Notes: a model not told the origin generated them from the sequence alone. A DNA stretch of 64,000 nucleotides from Entomomonas moraniae (GCF_003991975.1 NZ_CP029822.1:1550001-1614000); one strand, 5' to 3'; numbered from the stretch's first letter, positions 45,790-53,510 are shown. Translations and numbers: made by a program.

Positions 45790-46309
45790 TAGCTAACTCT
45801 AGTTTTAATTGCGCCTTTGAGGCGATTTCATTAATTTTGCTTTCTAGCACTGGCTTGCTGTCTTGCCATTGTCTTAATGTTCTACCAGCATAACTCGCTA
45901 TACTCTGCTCTTGCTTAAACTGAAGCATGGCTTTATTGAGTATTTCCATATAGGAGTTATTGATATTGCTTATCTGTTCGTACATCCAATCAAAAGCATT
46001 AATATAGGCTTCTTTTATCTTCGCGGCTTTCTTACCAGTAAATCCCATAACCAAAAACATAAAACCTTGGAAATCCATTTCATATACTTTTGATTCTTTG
46101 GTTGCTCCATTACCAATAGCAATGCTTTGAACATGAGTGCAAAAATGCGCTAATGTAAATTCCTTTGAGCAATCAAGCATTCTTATCGATCTTAAAACGC
46201 TTTTATGGTCTCTACCAAAATATTCAGCAACCTTTAAAGAAGTTGTAATTGGTTTACCCTCTTTTTCAGATCCCATTTGATCAAAGTTGAATGTATTTAA
46301 ATTTGTCAT
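45773..46309 (-). CDS. Rha family phage regulator
   Basis: 178 residues with the pRha pattern: TTSLKVAEYFGRDHKSVLRSIRMLDCS, then the conserved KESKVYEMDFQGFMFLVMGFTGKKAAKIKEAYINAF. Rha proteins regulate phage development and block lysogeny in some strains. Insertion between the lysin and spanins, with a long inverted repeat in its leader and a terminator upstream, suggests independent control. Confidence 0.85.
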   Translation of the reverse strand: MTNLNTFNFDQMGSEKEGKPITTSLKVAEYFGRDHKSVLRSIRMLDCSKEFTLAHFCTHVQSIAIGNGATKESKVYEMDFQGFMFLVMGFTGKKAAKIKEAYINAFDWMYEQISNINNSYMEILNKAMLQFKQEQSIASYAGRTLRQWQDSKPVLESKINEIASKAQLKLELANGHYH

Positions 46310-46321
46310 GTTTCCACCTAT

Positions 46322-46399
46322 AGAATAATAGTTAAGTTCGCACAGAATTAACGGTTAAGAACTTAGGGAAACATCCGCTATTCTCTTAACTATTATTCT
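46322..46399. promoter_or_regulatory. Perfect 15-bp inverted repeat upstream of rha-like gene
   Basis: AGAATAATAGTTAAG (46322-46336) and its exact reverse complement (46385-46399), 48 bases apart. In between lies TTAACGGTTAA, another palindrome with the same GTTAA core. Could be an operator for the Rha-like protein or an RNA stem in its leader. Confidence 0.6.
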
Positions 46400-46433
46400 G
46401 TAAGTTTCTTTTGATTGCCCATGCGAATAGGCA

Positions 46434-46460
46434 TAAAAAAACCGCCTCAAAGGACGGTTT
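46434..46460 (-). terminator. Terminator after the lysin gene
   Basis: Minus strand AACCG...CGGTT stem followed by TTTTTTTATGCC, the same tail as two other terminators in the late region. Confidence 0.7.
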
Positions 46461-46476
46461 AAACTGGTTGTGATAA

Positions 46477-46887
46477 TTATTTGATTAGCAGCTCAAAAGG
46501 CTCATTATTAAGATCGGTCATAAACTCTTTTAGCGCTACCCTGCTACTTGTAACAACTGGCTGATTATTTAGATTGCCTTTAGCTTTTCCTAACAGAATG
46601 CAACCTTGTATGTCTGTTCTGTAGCCTTTCTCTATATCACCACCATAATTACCCGCGTGGATTAGAATAGCTATCCTATTAGGAACGCCACAGACACCAT
46701 AAACTTTCCCAAATTTAGCACTATTAACAATCCTGCATTGATATGAACCTTTAGGAATACATGACACCTGACGTTTGTTGTCTTTGTCTGGTAGCTCTAA
46801 TGTATAGAACGTCTTTCCATCGGGTAATGTTATTGTTCCAAACGTGCCATAATCTCTCGATTGTTCTCGAGTTAATGTTAGTTTCAT
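46477..46887 (-). CDS. DUF5675 protein, probable lysis enzyme
   Basis: 136 residues with DUF5675 features: TFGTITLPDGKTFYTLELPDK, CIPKGSYQCRIVNSAKFG and the HAGNYGGDIEKGY...GCILLG motif with a conserved His and Cys. The family often stands in the lysin position of phages lacking a lysozyme, but its chemistry is not settled. It lies next to the holin-like genes, and no other endolysin is present in the window. Confidence 0.78.
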   Translation of the reverse strand: MKLTLTREQSRDYGTFGTITLPDGKTFYTLELPDKDNKRQVSCIPKGSYQCRIVNSAKFGKVYGVCGVPNRIAILIHAGNYGGDIEKGYRTDIQGCILLGKAKGNLNNQPVVTSSRVALKEFMTDLNNEPFELLIK

Positions 46888-47153
46888 TTAATATTGTTCC
46901 TGTACCTAAAAATCTGAAATAACAAAACAATAAGCAGCATCAATGCTGGCAGATTGGGCTGCGCTACTTTGTAACTTGCTAAATGAATAACCCACCCACT
47001 TATAGCTATTAGCTTAAATGCATTAACATAGGTATCAATGCATCGCTCATGACTCCTGAAGAAGTCGCGCGCATAAAAATATAAGACGATGAGTAAGATT
47101 ATGATTGTTAGATTTACTATTAATTGGTTAATTGTCATCATTGCCGCCACCAT
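46884..47153 (-). CDS. Holin-like membrane protein
   Basis: About 84-89 residues; start ATG at 47138 (preceded by GGTGGCGG) or 47153. Three hydrophobic segments (residues about 11-27, 46-60, 70-82) and a charged tail (FRYRNNIK). Between another holin-like gene and the probable lysin, so either a holin or an antiholin. No signal peptide. Confidence 0.65.
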   Translation of the reverse strand: MVAAMMTINQLIVNLTIIILLIVLYFYARDFFRSHERCIDTYVNAFKLIAISGWVIHLASYKVAQPNLPALMLLIVLLFQIFRYRNNIK

Positions 47154-47505
47154 ATCTTTTCTTGATGACTTCGGATATCAGTCCAAATAGTTTTCCATTG
47201 CTTATTACATCGATTATTGCAAATATAATAGGTAAAGATATTGCCGATGCTAAACAAGCTATAGCGCCCTCTGTCTTGCTAAAACCCTGCTTAACTAATT
47301 CTAAAGCAACATAATACCCAACTACCCATGCAGTAAAAAAACATACGAATTTTTTAAATGGTCTATGTTGAGGTGCTGCAACAAGATAGATAATAGAGCC
47401 TATGAGCGCCCCCCATATAGCCGCCGGATGAACACCAGATAAAAGGCCAATGAAAGAGAACCCATATATTCCTAACGTCCAAGTTGATGTGGTTTGTATG
47501 GGCAT
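47128..47505 (-). CDS. Phage holin (three-helix, holin-8-like)
   Basis: 125 residues with about three transmembrane helices (10-45, 60-75, 85-105), a typical glycine-rich first region and a hydrophilic basic C-terminus (EVIKKRYGGGNDD). First gene after the late promoter and terminator. Most likely the pore-forming holin; similar proteins are annotated as putative phage holin in Pseudomonas prophages. Confidence 0.7.
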   Translation of the reverse strand: MPIQTTSTWTLGIYGFSFIGLLSGVHPAAIWGALIGSIIYLVAAPQHRPFKKFVCFFTAWVVGYYVALELVKQGFSKTEGAIACLASAISLPIIFAIIDVISNGKLFGLISEVIKKRYGGGNDDN

Positions 47506-47529
47506 AATTAATTCTTTAGTTTTCAGGCA

Positions 47530-47562
47530 TAAAAAAAGCCCCTGCGGATTAGGCTAGGGGCT
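47530..47562 (-). terminator. Strong terminator directly after the late promoter (tR'-like)
   Basis: Minus strand AGCCCCT ... AGGGGCT stem followed by seven T. It lies about 40 bases after the predicted start of late transcription and before the first lysis gene. Confidence 0.85.
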
Positions 47563-47608
47563 GTGTTTTTGTTTAACTTTATTTAGGGTGCAAAAAATAA
47601 TTATGGTA

Positions 47609-47637
47609 ATTATGCTTAAAAATATCCTCATTGTCAA
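47609..47637 (-). promoter_or_regulatory. Late promoter (PR'-like)
   Basis: Minus strand TTGACA (47632-47637), exactly 17 bases, CATAAT (47609-47614), the best sigma-70 match in the prophage. It drives the lysis and head genes and is followed at once by a terminator, as lambda PR' is. Confidence 0.8.
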
Positions 47638-47691
47638 TATTTAACTAATAATAAATAATTTATTAGCATGAACATCTAACTTTTATTATTT

Positions 47692-48270
47692 TTAAGCAAC
47701 TTTATCATACTCTAGCCTTATGATTTTTGATACTGGTTCTAGCGCTTTAGAATCGATATAAGCACATGAATTTAATAAGGCATCATATATATATTGCCAG
47801 TCTCTAACCCAGTTGTGATTGGAGATATGGACGTTTTTTTCATCCTTTAAAAACTTGCATATGTAGGCGGAGTTTTTAAAAGGACTAGGATTACCCATAA
47901 TCACATGGAAATATTCAACGATAGCGCACAATGTTAATTCCTTGACTTGCTCCCACTTCTTATCCGTTAGTTTTTCAGCCTTGAAGTTATACCAGAAGTT
48001 ATCAAATACAGCCTCTTGTGCGCTTTCTAGGTCGTCTTTATTGCGCATAGGCGAGTATATCCAGTTACCAAAACCCTGGATATTTTCAGGTAGCATGGCA
48101 ATAGCATTTTGCACCCTGCCTTTTAGCCACGCATCCATGCATAGCATTAGGCTGTTATTGACTACGGTCTTTTGAACGGTAGTACCTAACAATAAGAATT
48201 GATCTACTGTGTTTTCTTTACCTGTATAGTATGCATCATGCCATGCTTTGCGCGCTGTCGTGTATTTCAT
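47692..48270 (-). CDS. Unknown protein in the late-antiterminator (Q) position
   Basis: 192 residues, cytosolic, helical, rich in aromatic residues (MKYTTARKAWHDAYYTGKEN, NIQGFGNWIYSPMRN, NHNWVRDWQYIYDALL). No known Q family motif or zinc finger is apparent to me. It is the last gene of the early-left operon and lies just before the late promoter/terminator pair, where lambda Q sits. Function as late antiterminator is therefore an inference from context. Confidence 0.7.
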   Translation of the reverse strand: MKYTTARKAWHDAYYTGKENTVDQFLLLGTTVQKTVVNNSLMLCMDAWLKGRVQNAIAMLPENIQGFGNWIYSPMRNKDDLESAQEAVFDNFWYNFKAEKLTDKKWEQVKELTLCAIVEYFHVIMGNPSPFKNSAYICKFLKDEKNVHISNHNWVRDWQYIYDALLNSCAYIDSKALEPVSKIIRLEYDKVA

Positions 48271-48273
48271 GTA

Positions 48274-48585
48274 CTACCCCTCAATTACTTCTAAAACTTG
48301 TTTTATTGCTTCGCCCTTGCTAACCATGCCTGTACTAAACCTTAAAACCTTCCACCCTAGCTTTGCGGCTTCGTTATACTTCTCTAAATCCTTTTCGTAA
48401 CCGCTTCCCCGTGTATGACGACCATTGGTATAGGTTCCCCCTTCTACTTCTACCGCTAGTTTTCGTTCTGGGAATGCAAAGTCAAAACGCCATCTTCTTG
48501 TGTCGTGAAATCTGAACTCGCGCTCTGGTGTTAGCTTGTGATCTTTAAAGTGCATCATTAACGTTTCTTCGCCTTTACTTGCCAC
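48274..48585 (-). CDS. Endonuclease-fold protein (VSR/DUF559-like, phage resolvase type)
   Basis: 103 residues from GTG at 48585 with GAGG 6 bases upstream; a longer frame to 48627 lacks a good start. The core (FRFHDTRRWRFDFAFPERKLAVEVEGGTY, then GRHTRGSGYEKDLEKYNEAAKLGWKVLRFS) is the PD-(D/E)xK fold with D, E-x-E/G residues. It is common in the nin-like region of Pseudomonas phages and may act as a Holliday-junction-type nuclease. Confidence 0.82.
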   Translation of the reverse strand: MASKGEETLMMHFKDHKLTPEREFRFHDTRRWRFDFAFPERKLAVEVEGGTYTNGRHTRGSGYEKDLEKYNEAAKLGWKVLRFSTGMVSKGEAIKQVLEVIEG

Positions 48586-48742
48586 TACCCACCTCACACG
48601 CTTTCTTAGCTTTCTCAGCACTAACAAACCCTGTTATAAACTCGCCTTTAGGATTTGATGCTCTGAATTTTTCTCCGTATTTAGCCACCTTGTATCCTTC
48701 CTCTGAAACGATGCACCAGTCGCTAACTTTGGCCCATCTCAT
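48575..48742 (-). CDS. Small phage protein
   Basis: 55 residues (MRWAKVSDWCIVSEEGYKVAK...), ATG at 48742, stop at 48575 inside the start of the nuclease gene, and its own start overlaps the preceding gene's end. The pattern W-kvsdwc--s-eGYkVaK resembles small proteins of phage ninR-like regions. No function known. Confidence 0.65.
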   Translation of the reverse strand: MRWAKVSDWCIVSEEGYKVAKYGEKFRASNPKGEFITGFVSAEKAKKACEVGSGK

Positions 48743-49005
48743 TCGGCACCCCACGGACTACCAGTCTCTAGCCAGCGATCACCGCACATATACACTTCGC
48801 CATCGTTTCCATTCTGTCCTATGATGTCCATGCGCTCCTCGTCAAAAGCTTCGATTAATTCATGACTCTTTCTGTCTCCTCGGCTACTGTTTAGTAATGG
48901 CTTTTGATCTTGGTTTAAGTTCCATTCGTACTCTTTACCGCACTCTGAGCATATTTTTTTGTTCATGCTTGTAAGCTTTACAAAGTTATTGCATTCGTGA
49001 CTCAT
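48739..49005 (-). CDS. Small cysteine-containing phage protein
   Basis: 88 residues with a CxxC (ICSECGKEYEW) near 18 and a C-terminal YMCGDRWLETGSPWG, perhaps a zinc-ribbon-like unit. Overlaps both neighbours by 4 bases in the tightly packed operon. Function unknown. Confidence 0.65.
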   Translation of the reverse strand: MSHECNNFVKLTSMNKKICSECGKEYEWNLNQDQKPLLNSSRGDRKSHELIEAFDEERMDIIGQNGNDGEVYMCGDRWLETGSPWGAE

Positions 49006-49292
49006 ACCTTAATAACCCCCTCTTTTCGCAATATAGCCTGAGTTCTCATAACCCCTTCCAAGTGACATAATCGAACAAATTCATTCTCCAAAATACGTGT
49101 ACGACGATCTATTTCATCGTGGCAGCTACTACACGCCCAAGCCCCTTGCATATCATCAGGCTTTATTCCAGTTCCGCACGTACCAGCCATACGATAATGA
49201 GCGAGTACAGTTGTTTCTGGGTTGTGGTTGCAGATACCGTCCAGCCTTACTTGGCATTCTCTGCCCTTAGCTAGTTTTCTTAGGTCTGTCAT
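49002..49292 (-). CDS. DUF1364 nuclease-domain protein
   Basis: 96 residues: LRKLAKGRECQVRLDGICNHNPETTVLAHYR and GAWACSSCHDEIDRR. The His/Cys pattern is that of an HNH-like zinc domain (DUF1364), common next to ninB in lambdoid phages. Likely a small DNA endonuclease in recombination. Confidence 0.85.
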   Translation of the reverse strand: MTDLRKLAKGRECQVRLDGICNHNPETTVLAHYRMAGTCGTGIKPDDMQGAWACSSCHDEIDRRTRILENEFVRLCHLEGVMRTQAILRKEGVIKV

Positions 49293-49747
49293 GCTGCCTC
49301 ACTCCAATAGATAAAGTCATATTCTCTAGCACTCCATTTGATGCCGTTTTCAGCACCGAATGAATGCATAAGCTCTATTAGGTCGCTCATTTCTTTTACA
49401 GTCATACGGCTTGTTCTGCGGCCTAATAAGACAATTCCGCCACTAATTCCCTCGGCTACTCTCATTTCTTGATGTAAACTGGCAGTTAATAGGTCTTTCC
49501 AGTCAGTAGGGGTTATCTTTTGAAGGACTCCATTAACAACCCACTGTTTTTGATTTGATAGGTCGGTCAGCATGGCCCACATCTTAGAGTTTTGTTCTAA
49601 CGTTCTTTTAGCTTTTGCAGGGCGAACGATAACTTCTACTGCTTCATTAGTAGCTAATTGAGTAGCGAACAAATAAGCTAGTTTGAATACGTTTTTAGTC
49701 TTGTCTAATGAGTCTATGATGTAATGTTTTTTGTTATTTGCCATCAC
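49289..49747 (-). CDS. ninB: NinB/Orf recombination mediator
   Basis: 152 residues, NinB family. Motifs: VIVRPAKAKRTLEQNSKMWAML, PTDWKDLLTASL and LGRRTSRMTVKEMSDLIELMHSFG. In lambda, Orf (NinB) binds single-stranded DNA and SSB and replaces RecFOR in phage recombination. Start overlaps the upstream stop by four bases. Confidence 0.92.
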   Translation of the reverse strand: MMANNKKHYIIDSLDKTKNVFKLAYLFATQLATNEAVEVIVRPAKAKRTLEQNSKMWAMLTDLSNQKQWVVNGVLQKITPTDWKDLLTASLHQEMRVAEGISGGIVLLGRRTSRMTVKEMSDLIELMHSFGAENGIKWSAREYDFIYWSEAA

Positions 49748-49965
49748 TTCACCGCCTCCAATATCGCCTGATACTGTTTAGCTTTAGCAAGGTCTTTTAG
49801 AGCATCTTCATGAGTTCCTTTTTGACCAGCTCTGAGCTTGTATTTTAGGATGTTGCCTTTTAAATATCCTCTGTACTGCTCATCAGTCATTACAGCTCTC
49901 ATAACATCTAAGGCTTCTAAGCCTTCGTATATTTGATAGTGTTTTGGGTTTGTTATATCATTCAT
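49744..49965 (-). CDS. DUF3310 protein
   Basis: 73 residues: NPKHYQIYEGLEALDVMRAVMTDEQYRGYLKGNILKYKLR, the DUF3310 pattern common in phages and sometimes annotated as a nucleotide kinase domain. Function unknown. Start ATG lies in the repeated AAGGAGGCTAGAGCATGA junction. Confidence 0.85.
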   Translation of the reverse strand: MNDITNPKHYQIYEGLEALDVMRAVMTDEQYRGYLKGNILKYKLRAGQKGTHEDALKDLAKAKQYQAILEAVK

Positions 49966-50561
49966 GCTCTAGCCTCCTTTATGGCTTTTTCCACTTCTTC
50001 AAGCGAAAAACCATGTTTTAAGCCATATCTATAACAGTTTCTTTCATTTACTAAATTGGCTAATTCTTCTTGCTTGATAAAAGAATATCCTTCTCTAGCC
50101 TCCTTGATAAAAGTCATCCAATGAGTGTCTGATCTTTTGCCTGACTTATGGCCAAATACTGGTTTATTGTCCGTAAGGGATAATATTTCTTTGACTGGTA
50201 TTTGTATTTCGTTCCATTTAAATATCAGTACGCCATTAGGCTTTAGTACTCGAAAGCATTCGGCGAAACCTTTTTTTATATCTTCTTGCCAGTTTTGGCC
50301 AAGCTTCCCATATTTGAGAGCAAGCCAGCTTTTATCACCTGCCCTGACTAAATGAGGTGGATCAAATACGACTACGCTAAAACTATTGTCATTAAATTGA
50401 AGGTTACGGAAATCTAGCAATACATCTGGATTAATCTCCAAGGCTCTACCATCACAAAGGGTATGTGACTCTTTTCTTTGATCACCAAATAAAACACGTT
50501 GGTCTTGTTTATCGAAATAGAACATGCGTGATCCGCAGCAAACATCTAATACTACATTCAT
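49962..50561 (-). CDS. Phage SAM-dependent DNA methyltransferase-like protein
   Basis: 199 residues with a SAM motif (VVLDVCCGSRMFYFD) and a DPPH catalytic motif near 85 (VVFDPPHLV), then FRVLKPNGVLIFKW. Typical of phage N6-adenine-type methyltransferases that protect DNA; the target sequence cannot be told. C-terminus EARA lies in the junction repeat. Confidence 0.85.
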   Translation of the reverse strand: MNVVLDVCCGSRMFYFDKQDQRVLFGDQRKESHTLCDGRALEINPDVLLDFRNLQFNDNSFSVVVFDPPHLVRAGDKSWLALKYGKLGQNWQEDIKKGFAECFRVLKPNGVLIFKWNEIQIPVKEILSLTDNKPVFGHKSGKRSDTHWMTFIKEAREGYSFIKQEELANLVNERNCYRYGLKHGFSLEEVEKAIKEARA

Positions 50562-50782
50562 GCTCTAGCCTCCTCTGAATCTTTATCTAGTCGATCTCTG
50601 TTATCTACTGAACATGCCCAAATATATTTAGATGCGTCATATGCGCCCTCAATACCTTGCTTTGCTAACTCTTCAAGATGAGCTTCAAGAGACATTAACT
50701 CTAGCTCTGCTCCAAAATCAGTACGCGTTTCTAGCTCTGCAATAAATTCTTTTACCTGTGCAATACGCTCTTGAATGGTCAT
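50558..50782 (-). CDS. Small phage protein
   Basis: 74 residues, helical, acidic (RIAQVKEFIAELETRTDFGAELELMSLEAHLEELAKQG). No family recognised. Both ends lie within copies of the 18-base junction repeat. Confidence 0.65.
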   Translation of the reverse strand: MTIQERIAQVKEFIAELETRTDFGAELELMSLEAHLEELAKQGIEGAYDASKYIWACSVDNRDRLDKDSEEARA

Positions 50783-51564
50783 GCTCTGGCCTCCTTTGTT
50801 CTGCTGGAGGTCCAGTCAAAACCTATGGCCTCTCCGCCTTCTCTGAGTCGGTCCACTACTCGATCACCTAGGTAATTTGGTAATTCAGATGGCCCATGAT
50901 TTGAGATGATGATGGTTGGTAGCATGTTTTCGTAACGGTCATTGATGATGTCGAATAGGGCCGTTAATTCAAATTCGCTAGACTTCTGTACACCAATCTC
51001 GTCAATGATTAATAAGTCAGGATCTGAAAATAGTTGATAAATGTCTAACTCTCTTGTATCCGAATTGTTAAAGGTGGATCTGATAAGGCGTAAAACATTG
51101 CCTACTGTCGAATAGAGGGCCGTTCTTCCCTGCTCTCGGATAATCTTGTTGGCTATGGCATTGGCTAGATGAGTTTTTCCCGTACCAACACCACCAAGAA
51201 GCAATAAGGATTTACCAGTCTCGTAGTTTTCGTTGAACTGGTCCGCATATCGTAAGCATTTTGCGAGGGCCCTTTTCTGACCTTCATTGTCGGCTAGGTA
51301 GTTTTCAAATCCTTTGTTTTGAAAGCGTGGCGGTATGCAGGCATTGCCTAGACGCTTTTCGATCGATACTCGTCTAGCTTCGATAGCCGCCCGTTCTTGT
51401 TCGGCTCTGTTTTCTGCATCGCGTTTTTCTTGTTGGCATTGTTCACAGGTGGACCATCTGTCACCATCGCGTAAACAAATTAAATTGGCTTTGTACTCAC
51501 CATGCTTTTCACAGGTCCTAGTCTCAGTATCTAAAATCGTGAATAGTTTTCTCACTGTGTTCAT
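50779..51564 (-). CDS. DnaC-like helicase loader
   Basis: 261 residues. A Cys-rich N-terminus (CEKHGEYKANLICLRDGDRWSTCEQC) is followed by an AAA+ ATPase: Walker A LLLGGVGTGKTHLA, Walker B LLIIDEIG, sensor region PTIIISNHG and arginine finger DRVVDRLREGG. Loads the host DnaB helicase at the phage origin. Partner of the next upstream replication gene (1-base overlap). Confidence 0.9.
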   Translation of the reverse strand: MNTVRKLFTILDTETRTCEKHGEYKANLICLRDGDRWSTCEQCQQEKRDAENRAEQERAAIEARRVSIEKRLGNACIPPRFQNKGFENYLADNEGQKRALAKCLRYADQFNENYETGKSLLLLGGVGTGKTHLANAIANKIIREQGRTALYSTVGNVLRLIRSTFNNSDTRELDIYQLFSDPDLLIIDEIGVQKSSEFELTALFDIINDRYENMLPTIIISNHGPSELPNYLGDRVVDRLREGGEAIGFDWTSSRTKEARA

Positions 51565-52349
51565 CAGAATTTAACCTCACCGTTAGGGCCAACTTCAAAG
51601 TTAAAATTACTAACATTCGCCTGCATGGATGGTTTGCGGTCGGGGAACTGTCGAATATTATTTTTTGGGTTTGGGAATAAGCCCTGCCAACCGCAAGCAA
51701 TTGATTTTTTGATAACGTCATCTGGATTAGGACAGTTAACCAGATCAACAGCCTGTTGTTTACACATGGTTTCAGTTAGAGGCTTTTTGATCTCAGACCT
51801 GTACTTAACCCACATGGACCATGTTTCTACAGATACGTTTTCAGGTTTAGCTAGCAATGGATTAAATTTTTTATTACTGGACTTGGTTTTTTTTGTATTA
51901 TTTTTTTTAATATCTGTATCTGTATCTGTATCTGTATCTGTATGGTTCAACGTTTGTTTAACGTCCGTTGAACGTTCGTTATTAGTATTAGCTGAACGAG
52001 CTTTAGCAGAACGCTTTCCAGCATTAGATGCTTTAATGGATTTTTCCCTTACCGCATCTAAATCATGTTCAATACGATTATGTTTCCACTCTATACAATC
52101 GTTATGCTGAATAATTACGAAGAATTCTTTCAGTTGTTCCGATACTTCTAACCATTCATTAATAGTTAGTCGAGCAATAGATGCTAAACGTTTGTTGAGC
52201 GTTTGTTCATCCTTTGCTTTGAAGGATTCTCCACGCTGCCAGTAATTAAACATTAATAGTAAGTAGGCTCCATTTTCCAAAGTGGTTAGATGGGCCGTGT
52301 CAGCTAAGTAATCTGCTGTATATAACTGAATGTATGGTAGTGCTGCCAT
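51564..52349 (-). CDS. Replication initiator-like protein, DUF1376
   Basis: 261 residues. The N-terminal DUF1376 (ALPYIQLYTADYLADTAHLTTLENGAYLLLMFNYWQ) is typical of phage replication initiation proteins. A low-complexity linker (TDTDTDTDTD) follows at about 138-148, then a DnaT-like C-terminal region. The replication origin is probably within or near this gene. Confidence 0.85.
   Translation of the reverse strand: MAALPYIQLYTADYLADTAHLTTLENGAYLLLMFNYWQRGESFKAKDEQTLNKRLASIARLTINEWLEVSEQLKEFFVIIQHNDCIEWKHNRIEHDLDAVREKSIKASNAGKRSAKARSANTNNERSTDVKQTLNHTDTDTDTDTDIKKNNTKKTKSSNKKFNPLLAKPENVSVETWSMWVKYRSEIKKPLTETMCKQQAVDLVNCPNPDDVIKKSIACGWQGLFPNPKNNIRQFPDRKPSMQANVSNFNFEVGPNGEVKF
51911..51940 (-). 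repeat. Hexamer microsatellite in the replication gene
   Basis: Five perfect copies of TATCTG, read on the minus strand as Thr-Asp repeats. Because the unit is six bases, copy changes would alter linker length without shifting the frame. Confidence 0.8.
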
Positions 52350-53032
52350 TATGCTACCTCTCCTAATCTGTTAGCCCATAGCTCACTAATCCAGTTAAAG
52401 CCTTTAGGGGTTATTTTCATTTGTGTGTATGAGTGGCCTGTTTTGGTTACATCAGTCTTAACAATAAAACGGCCTGAATTTACATGTTGTTGCTTTGGTG
52501 TCATCGTTCCGTTTGTGATGTAGATGATCCCGTTTTCAATCAGGAATAATTTAAGTTCAGGCTCTTTAGCATTTAGTAACTTAGCCACTTGTCTAAAGTT
52601 GTAATTGCCTTCTGCTTTTACGTAGTTGTCTACAAAGTCAACGGCTGGCTTTTGTTGTTCTATGATTAATTTTTGCTTATTATTTTCTTCCACTAAGTCA
52701 GCAGCTAAACGCAAAGCATCGGGTAAGGTTTGAGGAACATTTAAAAATATTCCATTTAACTTAGCTAAAACCATTCTTCTTACTTTTTTAGATTCGCGCA
52801 TAGCTACCAGCATGCACATATCTTTAGTTAACTCAAAAACAACTGACTCCGTATTGTTCAAATTTTGTACTACAAAACTTTTGTAGTTAAAATCTGATAG
52901 CTCGTCAGCTACTCTTGCGTGAAAAACATTAGAGCGAATTGAGTTTTCGCCCTCTTGTTCTCTTACATTATTAATAACGTCTAGTAACTCTCTACTTGAC
53001 ATTGTTACGTTTTCGTTTAATATTAGGTTCAT
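52349..53032 (-). CDS. Rha/KilAC-type antirepressor-like protein
   Basis: 227 residues. N-terminal Rha-like region (MSSRELLDVINNVREQEG, VFELTKDMCMLVAMRESKKVRRMVL), coiled linker, then a KilAC/ANT-type C-terminus (VAKLLNAKEPELKLFLIENGIIY, FIVKTDVTKTGHSYTQMKITPKGFNWI). Such proteins modulate phage gene expression; in phages of this layout they precede the replication genes. Confidence 0.82.
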   Translation of the reverse strand: MNLILNENVTMSSRELLDVINNVREQEGENSIRSNVFHARVADELSDFNYKSFVVQNLNNTESVVFELTKDMCMLVAMRESKKVRRMVLAKLNGIFLNVPQTLPDALRLAADLVEENNKQKLIIEQQKPAVDFVDNYVKAEGNYNFRQVAKLLNAKEPELKLFLIENGIIYITNGTMTPKQQHVNSGRFIVKTDVTKTGHSYTQMKITPKGFNWISELWANRLGEVA

Positions 53033-53075
53033 TGTTTGATACTCCTTTATTTAAACCGCACGCCAATGCGGTTTT

Positions 53076-53510
53076 TTATTGCTTGAAAATTGTTAAAGCG
53101 ACTTGTACAAACTTCTCAACTGCTTTGTGAGCTTCTGTTTTTTCATTTAATATTTGCTTTTCTTCCTTACGGTCAATCACTCCATCATCTTCATAACTGT
53201 TTGCTACAGTACTTAATAAACCGCTTAAAGCTTTTTGTAGTTGAGACTGGATAACTAATAAATCTTTATTCTCATGTTCAACATCAGGCAGGGTTATAAC
53301 TACAGCATGATGACGAGCCGCCATTGCTTCTGTTATATGTGAAGTTTCACTAATAGACTCAATCATTAATGCTTCATGTAAAGCCAAAGATTGTCCTTTC
53401 TTTTCGTAAACACGATTCTCTAAAGCATCTACTGACATACCTAAAGCCGCAGCCATAGCTGACCAGCCACCTTGATATGATTTAATTGCTTTTTGTACTG
53501 CTGCTCTCAT
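53076..53510 (-). CDS. CII-like/YmfL phage regulator
   Basis: 144 residues: MRAAVQKAIKSYQGGWSAMAAALGMSVDALENRVYEKKGQSLALHEAL, the YmfL-type helix-turn-helix, in the cII position after cro. It would activate lysogenic promoters if it acts as CII; the C-terminal half is helical and charged. Confidence 0.8.
   Translation of the reverse strand: MRAAVQKAIKSYQGGWSAMAAALGMSVDALENRVYEKKGQSLALHEALMIESISETSHITEAMAARHHAVVITLPDVEHENKDLLVIQSQLQKALSGLLSTVANSYEDDGVIDRKEEKQILNEKTEAHKAVEKFVQVALTIFKQ

Noticed and set aside
48586-48627. Longer start of the DUF559-like nuclease
   Set aside because: The extra residues are antiparallel to nothing known and overlap the small upstream gene; the GTG at 48585 has the better ribosome site.
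51625-52110. 161-codon plus-strand frame
   Set aside because: Shadow of the DUF1376 replication gene; contains a serine/valine repeat produced by the hexamer microsatellite.
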